DNA of 64,000 nucleotides from Ketobacter sp. MCCC 1A13808 (GCF_009746715.1 NZ_VRKW01000008.1:1-64000), one strand, 5' to 3'; numbered from the stretch's first letter, positions 41,837-51,763 are shown. Translations and numbers: made by a program. The notes: generated from the letters alone by a model not told the origin.

Positions 41837-43012
41837 CTAATAGGATTTAGGCAATCCCAGGGCTTTTTCCGCAAGAAAATTCAATATCATATGCGGACTT
41901 ACGGGTGCAGTACGGGGGATCAAGACTTCTCTTAAATAGCGTTCTACGTGGTATTCCTGCGCATACCCCATTCCACCCAGAGTCGACATGGCGGTGTGGC
42001 ACGCTTCAAATCCCGCCTCCGCGGCCAGGTATTTTCCCGCGTTGGCTTCCAATCCGCAGTCCAATCCCTTATCAAAAAGCGTTGCCGCTTTCAGGACCAT
42101 TAGATTAGCCGCTTCAAGTTGCGCCCAGCATTTCGCCAGTGGATGCTGAATACCTTGGTTCATTCCGATCGGGCGATCAAACACGATACGCTCGTTAGCA
42201 TAACGGGCGGCCTTCTGGATGGCCACACGACCCAAACCAATAGCTTCTGCTCCCAGCAACACACGCTCGGGATTAAGACCATGCAATATGATTTTAAAAC
42301 CGTCGCCTTCCTTGCCGATACGGTCTTCCTCGGGAATCCAGAGATCGTTGATAAACACCATATTGGAATCGACAGCATGTCGCCCCATCTTATGAATGGT
42401 GCGGATCTCCATTTTCGACGGGTCCATATCCGTGAAAAAAAGCGACAACCCGTCTGTTTTACGTTTTACCTCGTCCAGCGGCGTAGTGCGTGCCAGCAAC
42501 ATCATTTTTTTGGCTACTTTGGCGACGGAGATCCATATTTTCTCACCGTTTATCAAATAACCCCCGTCCCGCTTCTCCGCGCGTGTTTTCAGTTTGGTCG
42601 TATCAAGCCCTGTATTGGGTTCTGTGACCGCAAAGCATATAAGATCGCTGCCGTCGATAACCGGTGGAATCATACGTTGCTTTTGATCTTCAGTACCAAA
42701 CAGCTCAACCGGTTTCATGGTAAAAACCGGGCCATGAATACTGGACGCTGCTGTCATGCCGCCACCGGATTCGGCGACCGCCTGCATCATCAAAGCGGCC
42801 TCGGTGATACCCAGACCCGCGCCACCTAGCGACTCGGGCATTGCTATGCCTAACCAGCCAGACTGCGCCATGGATTGGTGAAAATCATGGGGAAACAGAC
42901 CGTCCTGGTCTTTGCCAAGCCAATAATCATCATTAAACCGGGAACAGTGTTTTAGCACGGTATCGCGAATATTTTGCTGGTCATCTGTTAAAGAAAAATC
43001 CACAGATTTCAC
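41837..43012 (-). CDS. Acyl-CoA dehydrogenase (isovaleryl-type catalytic Glu)
   Basis: A 391-residue FAD-dependent acyl-CoA dehydrogenase. ICFAVTEPNTGLDTTKLKT is the first signature and the C-terminal helix pattern MSTLGGMGYAQEYHVERY is present. The usual YEGTS loop with the C-terminal catalytic Glu is replaced by IPRTAPVSPHM; a Glu in LNPERVLLGAEAIG sits where isovaleryl-CoA dehydrogenase has its base, so activity is probably kept and may favour branched substrates. It lies 32 bases before the hydratase and 72 after the CoA-transferase on the same strand. Confidence 0.83.
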   Translation of the reverse strand: MKSVDFSLTDDQQNIRDTVLKHCSRFNDDYWLGKDQDGLFPHDFHQSMAQSGWLGIAMPESLGGAGLGITEAALMMQAVAESGGGMTAASSIHGPVFTMKPVELFGTEDQKQRMIPPVIDGSDLICFAVTEPNTGLDTTKLKTRAEKRDGGYLINGEKIWISVAKVAKKMMLLARTTPLDEVKRKTDGLSLFFTDMDPSKMEIRTIHKMGRHAVDSNMVFINDLWIPEEDRIGKEGDGFKIILHGLNPERVLLGAEAIGLGRVAIQKAARYANERIVFDRPIGMNQGIQHPLAKCWAQLEAANLMVLKAATLFDKGLDCGLEANAGKYLAAEAGFEACHTAMSTLGGMGYAQEYHVERYLREVLIPRTAPVSPHMILNFLAEKALGLPKSY

Positions 43013-43084
43013 CTCTGTTAACTTAGTTTTCCATGGGTCTGAAGTCGGATTCAGAACCTCGTTTCAATTCGAGTTGAACCGGTG

Positions 43085-44314
43085 CTAAGCACCATTGGCC
43101 GGCGTGGCGACGGCTTCGCCTGCCAGACCGAGCTCTTCCAATATCGCCTGCGTATCTTCCCCCACCAGCGGGGCAGGGCCGGCGACTTTGCCCGGAGTCT
43201 TCGAAAACCCGGTTGGTACGCCAGGAAACCTCAAGTCACCGTAGGAGGATTCAACTGTTTGAAAGAAGCCTACTTCTTGCAAGTGTCGGTTATCGAACAA
43301 CTCATCTGGCGTGCGTAACGGGGCAGCCGGAATACCCAGTTTACGCAATAAGGTAAGCCACTCTTCCGTTGTACGTTCTTCAAATGTTTCACCCAGCAGA
43401 CCATAGATGGTATTGATTTGCTTTGCCCGCTGCGCAAGCGTCGCAAAATCCTCACTGGCCCAATGCGGTTTGACCGCATCCATAAACAGTGACCATTGCT
43501 TGTCGTTATACACCAGTGCTGAAATGTAGCTGTCTTTTGTTTTGTAGGGTCGTCGGTTAGGGGCGACCGCTCTGTGATAGTTTGCCGGTCCGATCGGTGG
43601 TGTGAATAGCATTCCATTAGCGTGCTCGACGAGCATAAAGGATGCCATGGCTTCAAACATTCCGATTTCAACTTCCTGACCCTCGCCAGTACGCTCGCGA
43701 TGGAACAACGCCATGGTGGTAGCGTAAAGGGCGGTCATGCCGGCAATCTTATCCGCCATAATGGTGCCCACATAGCTGACTTCGCCGGTTAACATTTGCT
43801 GCACGACGGGCAGGCCGCATTCTGCTTGAATCGTATCGTCATAAGCAGGCAAGTCTGCATCAGAACCACGACGTCCATAACCATAGCAATTTGTATAAAT
43901 AATTGAAGGATTCAGCGCGGCCACTTCTTCATAGCTGAACCCGAGTTTATTAATGGCTTTTGCACGCATTGAATGGATGAAAACATCTGCGGTTTTAACC
44001 AGTTCACGCAGTACATTAACATCCGACTTAGATTTCAAGTCCAGCACGATACTGCGTTTGCCACGATTAACGTTAACAAACACGCCACCCATTGCCGGCA
44101 CCGGGCCCGGAGAAATAAACCGGGTACCATCACCACCGGGAGGCTCGATTTTAATTACCTCTGCACCCATATCAGCCAACAGCTGGGTACAATAGGGACC
44201 CATCACCATGGCTGTTATGTCAACGACTCGAATTCCGGCTAGCGGGCCAGTATGTCGTTTGCCATTATTTTCATTATTGGTTTCAGTCTGCGTATCAAAT
44301 TTATTATCGTGCAT
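43085..44314 (-). CDS. CaiB/BaiF-type (class III) CoA-transferase
   Basis: A 409-residue CoA-transferase. GPLAGIRVVDITAMVMGPYC, MGAEVIKIEPPGGDGTR and NVNRGKRSIVLDLKS are the family hallmarks, and Asp159 in AYDDTIQAECGL is the expected catalytic carboxylate that forms a mixed anhydride. It would activate a carboxylic acid with CoA from a donor thioester, for the acyl-CoA dehydrogenase encoded next. A second class III transferase lies at 34.9-36.3 kb within the same putative regulon. Confidence 0.85.
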   Translation of the reverse strand: MHDNKFDTQTETNNENNGKRHTGPLAGIRVVDITAMVMGPYCTQLLADMGAEVIKIEPPGGDGTRFISPGPVPAMGGVFVNVNRGKRSIVLDLKSKSDVNVLRELVKTADVFIHSMRAKAINKLGFSYEEVAALNPSIIYTNCYGYGRRGSDADLPAYDDTIQAECGLPVVQQMLTGEVSYVGTIMADKIAGMTALYATTMALFHRERTGEGQEVEIGMFEAMASFMLVEHANGMLFTPPIGPANYHRAVAPNRRPYKTKDSYISALVYNDKQWSLFMDAVKPHWASEDFATLAQRAKQINTIYGLLGETFEERTTEEWLTLLRKLGIPAAPLRTPDELFDNRHLQEVGFFQTVESSYGDLRFPGVPTGFSKTPGKVAGPAPLVGEDTQAILEELGLAGEAVATPANGA

Positions 44315-44351
44315 AGTCGTTACTTATTGGCCGAGTTAATAGAATGCTGAA

Positions 44352-45725
44352 TTATTTTTTATTATCGCCAAGGGGTTTCGGGCTGCCTGTCCCCATGTAC
44401 TGCGCAAGGTTACGATGTAAATTTGCAGTACTGCGTTCCATATAGGGGTTGGGTTTGGTGCCGCTGAATCCCATCGACTTCATACCTTGCTGCACCGCAG
44501 CCATATTGGAAAAATCCTGGGACAAAACATAACACCAGGCTTCTTCTGTCGGCGGCGAGAACTCCCATTCAGTTTGCGGCTCTTCACCTGGTGGAAATAA
44601 CTCGTAAACTGCAGCTTCAAAAATGCATTTATCAGGGTCGTAACCATGGGGGCGAGCGCTGTAACACAGTGCGTTATTAACGGAGTGCCCGATCTGAAAA
44701 TTGGGGAATATCTGCCAGGCGGTGCCGCTTTTAGCGACGTGGGCCGGATCCACTGTAGGCCAGATTACACCCCGTGCTTCATCATCTTTTCGTGCAGATT
44801 CAATCCAATGTTTAAGCACTTGGTCGGCAGGCGTGCCTTCTGGAAGTTCTTCAGCCAGACGGTTAGCCGCATCGACTAGTGTCTGGGTCGTATTGGTATT
44901 GGCTTTTTCCCAGGTATAGGTCTGCATTTCGGCCGTGGAAACACGGGGATCGTCGTTTTCACTGACCCTTAGCTTGGCTGATTGGTTCTCATCCATATCT
45001 TTAGGACGCTCATAACCAATGTTGCTGTGCTTACCGTGGGTTTTTGCCCAGCCACGAAAGGCACCGTATTTATTGAACTCGGGGTGTGTGGTCTGCACAT
45101 GGTAAGTTTCATTAAACGCTTCCATTGCCACTTTCCAGTTGCAATCGAAAACACCCCATTTACGCCAGCGAAAGCGCATGTTTTGCAGTTCAAACGGGTC
45201 CAGCATGCTGGTGACCGGGTCCAGGTAGTCCTGAAGCGGCTCACAGTCAGAATCGAGATTAATCCAGATCCAGCCACCCCATGTGTCCACTTTCACTGGC
45301 GTAAGGCTGGTGCATTGCTTGTCGAGCACGCCTTGCCAGTCATCCTGGTGAGGTATGTGGGTGTTTTCGCCCCTGGTATTGAAACGCCAACCGTGATAGC
45401 CACAGAAAAACTGACTGCGCTGGCCTTTTGCGTTGCGGGCGCCAGGAGGAACGTCTATTAAGCGGCGGCCTCGATGGGGACACGCATTATGATAGGCGCG
45501 AATGCCTTCATCGGTCATGACGATGATGACAGAATCGTCCAACACTTCGTAGGTGATAAAGTTGCCGGGTTCCGGGACTTCTTCAACCCTTCCTGCCTGC
45601 AGCCAGACCTTACGCCAGAGCTTGTCGCGCTCATCGCGGGCGTAAGATTCTGAAACATAGGCTTCTACCGGTATGGTGACCGGCTCAGAAAGGACTTCCT
45701 TGATGTTTGTTATTTTATTCGTCAT
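44352..45725 (-). CDS. Rieske non-heme iron oxygenase, alpha subunit
   Basis: A 457-residue oxygenase. The [2Fe-2S] Rieske centre is C82-P-H84 and C108-G-Y-H111. The mononuclear iron site has His209 and His214 in NETYHVQTTH, with an Asp expected further on. No beta subunit, ferredoxin or reductase gene is adjacent, as in alpha-only (homotrimeric) enzymes such as those acting on steroids or carnitine. Of two ATGs, 45725 is preferred since GGAG lies six bases before it and touches the other. It heads the leftward four-gene operon and has operator copy C about 90 bp upstream. Confidence 0.87.
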   Translation of the reverse strand: MTNKITNIKEVLSEPVTIPVEAYVSESYARDERDKLWRKVWLQAGRVEEVPEPGNFITYEVLDDSVIIVMTDEGIRAYHNACPHRGRRLIDVPPGARNAKGQRSQFFCGYHGWRFNTRGENTHIPHQDDWQGVLDKQCTSLTPVKVDTWGGWIWINLDSDCEPLQDYLDPVTSMLDPFELQNMRFRWRKWGVFDCNWKVAMEAFNETYHVQTTHPEFNKYGAFRGWAKTHGKHSNIGYERPKDMDENQSAKLRVSENDDPRVSTAEMQTYTWEKANTNTTQTLVDAANRLAEELPEGTPADQVLKHWIESARKDDEARGVIWPTVDPAHVAKSGTAWQIFPNFQIGHSVNNALCYSARPHGYDPDKCIFEAAVYELFPPGEEPQTEWEFSPPTEEAWCYVLSQDFSNMAAVQQGMKSMGFSGTKPNPYMERSTANLHRNLAQYMGTGSPKPLGDNKK

Positions 45726-45812
45726 CGTCATCTCCAACCCACTATTGGTAGCGCTGGACGCCAATCCTGCGCGTATTCGGAAAGCGGATACTGATGGTTT
45801 CTGTGAATTTTA

Positions 45813-45828
45813 ATATGTCCGGACATAA
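45813..45828. promoter_or_regulatory. GntR-type operator copy C
   Basis: ATATGTCCGGACATAA, one mismatch to the shared palindrome (the inner 14 bases are perfectly symmetric). It lies upstream of the Rieske oxygenase operon and 110 bp upstream of the divergent GntR gene. Confidence 0.72.
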
Positions 45829-45880
45829 ATAATGACAGAAACCCAATATCAAGGCTAGTTTTTACTAGATTATTTAACAA

Positions 45881-45908
45881 TTGACTTATATGTACGGACA
45901 AATATAAC
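45881..45908 (+). promoter_or_regulatory. Promoter of the GntR gene
   Basis: TTGACT (-35, 45881-45886) and TATAAC (-10, 45903-45908) with a 16-bp spacer, 30 bp before the GntR start codon. Operator copy D fills the spacer, so binding would block RNA polymerase and give autorepression. Confidence 0.65.
45888..45903. promoter_or_regulatory. GntR-type operator copy D
   Basis: ATATGTACGGACAAAT, two mismatches to the shared palindrome. It sits between the -35 and -10 boxes of the GntR promoter. It is the least perfect copy, as expected for a weaker autoregulatory site. Confidence 0.65.
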
Positions 45909-45937
45909 ATGCTGACAAATGGACTGAAAAGTTAATT

Positions 45938-46714
45938 ATGGTTAAAAAAATTTCTTCATCCGAGACGAAACCCCTTAAATCTGCAAATTCCTCGCGGCCC
46001 CTTTACATGCAGGCAGCGCTTGAATTGAAAGAGGAAATTGTCAATGGCGTATATCCCGTCGGAGCATTAATCCCGACAGAGGATGAGTTGTGCAAGCGAT
46101 TTTCCGTTAGCCGCTATACGGTGCGTGAAGCACTCAGGGTATTGCGAGAAGAGGGCTTGGTGTCGTCGCGACGCGGAGCGGGCACCATCGTTGAACCCTC
46201 TCGCTCCAGAGACACTGACATTCATAAAGTGATGTCCATCAACGATCTGCTGGCGTTCGGTACTGATACCCGGTATGCCATTGACTCCATCAAGATGATT
46301 ACACTCGATCACAAACTGGCAGACAAAACCGGATTGCCGGAAGGGGAGGAGTGGTTGCAGGTGCTGGGTTTCCGTCGCACTGAAAACGAAGGGGTTCCGG
46401 TTGGTCAATCCGAGTATTACATCAATAGGGCGTTCGCGGCTGTCGGCAGGATATTGTTGCGTCATCAGGGCCCCATATTTCCTCTTATCGAAGATATGTT
46501 CGGCCAAAGTGTTTGCGAAGTTCACCAGCAAATTGCCGCCACTCTGATTTCCAAAGCATTGTCTGCCGAGCTAAACGTAAAAGAAAACTCCGCTGCCCTT
46601 GAGATCCGGCGTAGCTACAAAATTCCCGACGGTCGCATTCTTCAGGTCACGGTCAATACGCATCCTGCCTCCCGCTATCGTCACTCCATGACCTTGCAAC
46701 GATTCAGGTCCTGA
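45938..46714 (+). CDS. GntR-family (HutC/UTRA subfamily) transcriptional regulator
   Basis: A 258-residue regulator. The N-terminal winged helix (about 22-90) has PVGALIPTEDELCKRFSVSRYTVREALRVLREEGLV, the GntR signature, and RRGAGTIV as the wing. The C-terminal UTRA effector domain (about 105-250) contains LGFRRTENEGVPVGQSEYYIN. HutC-type regulators bind small carboxylates or acyl ligands. It lies between its own promoter with operator D and the acetoacetyl-CoA synthetase gene, and is divergent from the Rieske operon. Four copies of one palindrome at its locus and at 36.3 kb mark its probable regulon. Confidence 0.87.
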   Translation: MVKKISSSETKPLKSANSSRPLYMQAALELKEEIVNGVYPVGALIPTEDELCKRFSVSRYTVREALRVLREEGLVSSRRGAGTIVEPSRSRDTDIHKVMSINDLLAFGTDTRYAIDSIKMITLDHKLADKTGLPEGEEWLQVLGFRRTENEGVPVGQSEYYINRAFAAVGRILLRHQGPIFPLIEDMFGQSVCEVHQQIAATLISKALSAELNVKENSAALEIRRSYKIPDGRILQVTVNTHPASRYRHSMTLQRFRS

Positions 46715-46791
46715 GGTGGTAGATAGATTACCGATTGCGGAACACACAGCGATTAACATCATTACTAACAAAAATCAAAGAAGCCGATATT

Positions 46792-48744
46792 ATGACGCAG
46801 CAACTCTGGGCTCCATCAGCACAACGAATTGAGAACACTTTGCTTACCCGCTTCATGAACAGCGTGGGGTCGCAACAGCAAACAACGTTCAACGATTACG
46901 ATGAACTGTGGCAATGGTCCGTTGACGAACCGGAAGCCTTCTGGCGTGCTTTATGGTCCTTTTGTGATGTGACCGGAAACTGCGCCGGGGATGTGCTGCG
47001 CAATAAGAACGATTTGTTTAACTGCCAGTTTTTTCCGGATTCGGAACTGAACTACGCTGAAAATTTATTGCAGGGAGTGCAAAGTGATCCGGTAATTATC
47101 TTTCGTCATGAAAGTGGAACGCGTCGGGAGATAACCCGCCAGCAATTGTGTGCTCAGGTTTCCCTTTTACAACAGGCACTGAAAGAACTGGGAGTAGAGC
47201 CAGGTGATCGTGTTGCTGGCTATCTGCCGAATATCGCAGAAACCGTGGTAGCGATGCTGGCAACCACTTCCCTGGGCGCAGTCTGGTCGTCCTGTTCGCC
47301 GGATTTTGGAATTAACGGACTCAAAGATCGATTTGGACAGATAGAGCCCAAGATCTTGTTTACTACGGACGGATACACTTATAACGGCAAGCAGTTTAAT
47401 TCGTTACCGGCAATGGCAGAATTGAGCGAGGTATTGTCCAGCGTCAGAAAGACGGTGGTTATTCCCTTTAACAGTGAAAACCCTGCAATCGACAGCTTGG
47501 GAACCAAGGGCATACTATTAGCCGATTTGTGCTCGGCCTACAAGGCACAGCCATTAGAGTTTACTGCTGTCAATTTTCGTGATCCGTTGTTTATACTTTT
47601 TTCTTCGGGAACAACGGGCTTACCAAAATGCTTTGTGCACTCCGTGGGTGGAACGCTCCTGCATCACCTTAAAGAGCATCAATTGCAATGTGATATCAAG
47701 CCACAGGATCGATTGCTTTATTTCACCACCTGCGGATGGGCTATGTGGAACTGGCAAGTGAGTGCACTGGCCTCCGGAGCTACGCTGGTTTTGTACGAAG
47801 GATCTCCTTTTTTCCCGGATGCCTATTGCCTGCCTGATATTGTGGCCGCCGAGCAAGTAACCCATTTCGGGACTTCAGCCAAATATATCGACTCCTGTGC
47901 CAAACAACACATCAAACCGAATGAAAGCCGGGATTTTTCCGCCTTACGAACCGTTTTTTCAACCGGTTCCCCTTTGTCCGCCGACGGGTTTCGTTATATC
48001 TATGACGCCTGGAAAGAGGAGGTGTGTCTTTCCTCCATATCCGGCGGCACTGACGTCATAGGTTGTTTCGTCGGTGGTAATCCGATTGGCCCGGTATACG
48101 CGGGACAGTGTCAGAAGCGACATCTGGGAATGGATTGCCGGGTATTTGATAGTGATGGCAATTCTCTTATCGGCGAACCTGGCGAATTGGTTTGCCTGTC
48201 CCCCCATCCAGCCATGCCACTTGGATTCCTTAACGACCCAGACAGGCAGCGGTATTTTAACGAGTATTTTGCCAAGTTTGAAAATACCTGGTGTCATAGC
48301 GATTGGGTTGAGTTAACCCCCGAAGGCGGCATGATATTTTATGGCCGTTCGGATGCTACTCTGAATCCAGGCGGTGTACGGATAGGAACCGCTGAGATCT
48401 ACAGGCAAATGGAAAACATCAACGAGATATTCGATTCTGTCGTGATAGGCCAGAATTGGGACAACGATGTCCGTGTGGTTTTATTTGTTAAATTAAAGGA
48501 AGGGTTTGAGCTATCAGAGGAGTTGGTCAAACGTATTAAAAACGAAATCCGACAAAATGCGACGCCACGCCACGTGCCTGCAAAAATCATCGCCGTACCG
48601 GATATTCCCCGAACCCACTCAGGAAAAATTACAGAGCTTGCTGTCCGAGATGTAGTTCATGGAAGGCCGGTCAAAAATGTAGAATCCCTGGCAAACCCTG
48701 AATCATTGCGCTTTTATCAGAATTTGGCAGATTTAGAGGTCTAA
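46792..48744 (+). CDS. Acetoacetyl-CoA synthetase (acetoacetate-CoA ligase)
   Basis: A 650-residue ANL-superfamily adenylating enzyme of the acetoacetyl-CoA synthetase type. The ATP-binding loop FSSGTTGLPKCFVHS (about 270-285), TTCGWAMWNWQVSALASGA and SISGGTDVIGCFVGGNP are characteristic of this branch, and the C-terminal lysine loop RTHSGKITELAVR completes the domain. It turns acetoacetate, ATP and CoA into acetoacetyl-CoA. ATG 46792 gives the normal family N-terminus. It follows the GntR gene, and an esterase gene starts immediately after its stop. This suggests that the pathway releases acetoacetate, or a similar 3-ketoacid. Confidence 0.85.
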   Translation: MTQQLWAPSAQRIENTLLTRFMNSVGSQQQTTFNDYDELWQWSVDEPEAFWRALWSFCDVTGNCAGDVLRNKNDLFNCQFFPDSELNYAENLLQGVQSDPVIIFRHESGTRREITRQQLCAQVSLLQQALKELGVEPGDRVAGYLPNIAETVVAMLATTSLGAVWSSCSPDFGINGLKDRFGQIEPKILFTTDGYTYNGKQFNSLPAMAELSEVLSSVRKTVVIPFNSENPAIDSLGTKGILLADLCSAYKAQPLEFTAVNFRDPLFILFSSGTTGLPKCFVHSVGGTLLHHLKEHQLQCDIKPQDRLLYFTTCGWAMWNWQVSALASGATLVLYEGSPFFPDAYCLPDIVAAEQVTHFGTSAKYIDSCAKQHIKPNESRDFSALRTVFSTGSPLSADGFRYIYDAWKEEVCLSSISGGTDVIGCFVGGNPIGPVYAGQCQKRHLGMDCRVFDSDGNSLIGEPGELVCLSPHPAMPLGFLNDPDRQRYFNEYFAKFENTWCHSDWVELTPEGGMIFYGRSDATLNPGGVRIGTAEIYRQMENINEIFDSVVIGQNWDNDVRVVLFVKLKEGFELSEELVKRIKNEIRQNATPRHVPAKIIAVPDIPRTHSGKITELAVRDVVHGRPVKNVESLANPESLRFYQNLADLEV

Positions 48745-49704
48745 ATGAACCTAAAACGGGTCCATCCACAGCTGCGTAAGACCTATAAGCGAATACCTAC
48801 ACTGCCATTCCATAATACGGCTGTACTTGGGTTAGCGAAATTTTGCTCGCGCTTCCTCCAGCCCAGGGCGAAATCAAAATACGGCGTCCTTCTTTCCAGA
48901 CACAGGCTGAGTAACTCCAATATACGAGTATACCGGCCCGAAGGGGAGTGTTCCGGTGCCGGCCTTTTGTGGATACACGGTGGTGGATATATTTTTGGTG
49001 CCGCCGGCTTTAATGATAAAGAATGTGCACGTTATGCAAGAGAATTGAAACTTGTAGTGGTTTCGGTGGATTACCGACTGGCATCCGAATTTCCATTCCC
49101 CTGTGCATTGGACGACTGCTACGAAGCCTGGCAATGGTTTCTTGAGCAATGCACACAACTGGGTGTTTCTCCGCACCGGATCGTGGTATCCGGACAAAGC
49201 GCAGGTGGCGGTCTGGCTGCTGGACTCGTACAACGAATCGCTGATCAAAGCGGTATACAGCCAGCAGGGCAGGCCTTATTTTGTCCGATGCTGGATGACC
49301 GGACTGCCTCTCTTAAAGAACTTGATAAAGTCCAACACCTGGGGTGGAACAGCAAAAGTAACCGACGCGGCTGGTCGGATTATTTAGGACTGGCGCCCGG
49401 ATCACCTACGGTGCCTCCCTACGCATCACCGGCCCGAAGAGAAAATTTAAGCGGGTTGCCTCCCGCCTGGATTGGAGTAGGCGACATCGATCTTTTCTAC
49501 CAGGAAGATTGCGATTATGCTGGCAGCCTTACCAAAGCCGGGGTAGCCTGCGATCTGAAAATCGTGCCCGGGGCGCCCCATGGTTTCGAAACCGTTGCGC
49601 CCGATGTACCGATTACCCGCGAATTTTATGACTCCCACGATCAGTTTTTGCGAAAAGCACTGCAGTTAACTCAACCCTCAAAAGAAAGGGAATTATCCGC
49701 ATGA
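48745..49704 (+). CDS. HSL-family alpha/beta-hydrolase (esterase/lipase)
   Basis: A 319-residue esterase of the hormone-sensitive lipase (family IV) group. HGGGY (about 77-81) is the oxyanion hole, Ser in GQSAGG (about 150) the nucleophile, Asp in VGDIDLF and His in PGAPHGFE complete the triad. No signal peptide is seen, so it is cytoplasmic. It starts directly after the acetoacetyl-CoA synthetase stop and overlaps the next gene by ATGA. It may hydrolyse an ester or lactone intermediate. Confidence 0.83.
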   Translation: MNLKRVHPQLRKTYKRIPTLPFHNTAVLGLAKFCSRFLQPRAKSKYGVLLSRHRLSNSNIRVYRPEGECSGAGLLWIHGGGYIFGAAGFNDKECARYARELKLVVVSVDYRLASEFPFPCALDDCYEAWQWFLEQCTQLGVSPHRIVVSGQSAGGGLAAGLVQRIADQSGIQPAGQALFCPMLDDRTASLKELDKVQHLGWNSKSNRRGWSDYLGLAPGSPTVPPYASPARRENLSGLPPAWIGVGDIDLFYQEDCDYAGSLTKAGVACDLKIVPGAPHGFETVAPDVPITREFYDSHDQFLRKALQLTQPSKERELSA

Positions 49705-50693
49705 TTGACAAACCGGTGTTAGTGGCAGGTGCTAGCGGCTTTGTGGGCAGTCACACGGCGCGGGCTCTTGTGGCAAAAGGGCGAAACGTCAGAGTTCTGC
49801 TGCGCAAATCCAGCGATCAACGGGCCCTGGAAAACTTACCGGTTCAGATTGTTTACGGTGATGTGCTTGACGCGACGTCTTTGCAAGCAGCCATGAAAGG
49901 ATGTAGCAGCGTGTTTTACAGCGTCGTTGATCCCCGTTTTTGGCTAACGGATCCCGCACCTATTTACCGCAATAACGTTGATGGCTTGGTAAATGCGATG
50001 GACGCGGCGTTATCCTGCGGTATCGAGCATTTTATTTTTACCAGTACCATGGGTACCCTGGGCATTAATCCGGATGGCCCCGTGACCGAGGACATCGAAT
50101 TCAATTGGCATGATCAGGCCTCGGCTTACATCCTTGCGCGTTTGAAAGCGGAGCAGGTCTTTCTACAATACTGCAAAGAGAAAGGTTTGCCGGGAGTCGC
50201 TTTGTGCGTGGCTAATACCTACGGGCCGCAAGATTACCAACCCACACCTCATGGTAAAATGTTGTGGGATGTCGCCCGTGGAAAAGTACGTGTTGCATTG
50301 GATGCGGGTGCACCCACTGTCGATATTCGCGATGTTGCAGATGCCGCTCTATTGGCTGAGCAGTATGGACGGATTGGAGAGCGTTATATTATTGCCAATG
50401 AATTTATCAGTAATCGCGATTTTTATAACATGGCGGCCAAGCAGGGTGGGCACAAACCGGTGCGGATGATCCCGCAATCAGTGGCTTTCGGGATTGCCTG
50501 GATAGGGGAGCGAGTACTGAAACTCTTGCGACAAAAAGATTTTCTGCTGAGCACCGACGCCGTCTTTCTCTCAAATGTCTTCCAGGAAATGGACAACGGA
50601 AAAGCGCGGAGAGAATTGCATTGGCAGCCCAGGCCGGTGCGGGAAACAATCAGTGATGCAGTGGCCTGGTATACCGAAGAAGAGAATAGATAA
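49701..50693 (+). CDS. Extended SDR (NAD-dependent epimerase/dihydroflavonol-reductase-like)
   Basis: A 330-residue extended short-chain dehydrogenase. VLVAGASGFVGSHTARAL binds NAD(P), STMGTLG supplies the catalytic Ser/Thr region, and the Tyr is in SAYILARLKAEQVF. The catalytic YxxxK reads Tyr-Ile-Leu-Ala-Arg, with Arg instead of Lys, which may lower or change activity. Relatives act on 3-beta-hydroxysteroids, flavonols or nucleotide sugars. It is the last gene of the rightward GntR operon. Confidence 0.78.
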   Translation: MIDKPVLVAGASGFVGSHTARALVAKGRNVRVLLRKSSDQRALENLPVQIVYGDVLDATSLQAAMKGCSSVFYSVVDPRFWLTDPAPIYRNNVDGLVNAMDAALSCGIEHFIFTSTMGTLGINPDGPVTEDIEFNWHDQASAYILARLKAEQVFLQYCKEKGLPGVALCVANTYGPQDYQPTPHGKMLWDVARGKVRVALDAGAPTVDIRDVADAALLAEQYGRIGERYIIANEFISNRDFYNMAAKQGGHKPVRMIPQSVAFGIAWIGERVLKLLRQKDFLLSTDAVFLSNVFQEMDNGKARRELHWQPRPVRETISDAVAWYTEEENR

Positions 50694-50700
50694 TACCGTC

Positions 50701-50722
50701 AACCCTGGTAATCGCCAGGGTT
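50701..50722. terminator. Hairpin after the GntR operon
   Basis: AACCCTGG and CCAGGGTT make a perfect 8-bp stem with a 6-base loop, beginning eight bases past the stop. The following sequence is TTAATATAG rather than a long U-run, so termination may be partial or assisted by the larger hairpin behind it. Confidence 0.45.
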
Positions 50723-50731
50723 AATATAGCT

Positions 50732-50774
50732 TTGTTCTGCCGCAACATGGTTAGAACCCTGCGCGGCAGAACAA
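50732..50774. terminator. Long hairpin between convergent operons
   Basis: TTGTTCTGCCGC pairs perfectly with GCGGCAGAACAA over 12 bp with a 19-base loop. It sits between the convergent ends of the GntR operon and the nitronate-monooxygenase-like gene, and can act on transcripts from both sides although the T-tracts are short. Confidence 0.55.
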
Positions 50775-50785
50775 TAACGGGATTT

Positions 50786-51763
<978 letters not shown>

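Noticed and set aside
42119-42829. A 236-codon open frame opposite the acyl-CoA dehydrogenase gene
   Set aside because: It mirrors a conserved coding gene and shows no domain.
41837-43012. Apparent loss of the catalytic Glu in the acyl-CoA dehydrogenase
   Set aside because: A Glu at the isovaleryl-type helix-G position (LNPERVLL) can serve, so it is not evidence of inactivity.
49187-49196. TATCCGGACA in the HSL-type esterase gene
   Set aside because: It encodes the conserved nucleophile elbow (SGQSAGG) and has no symmetric flanks.
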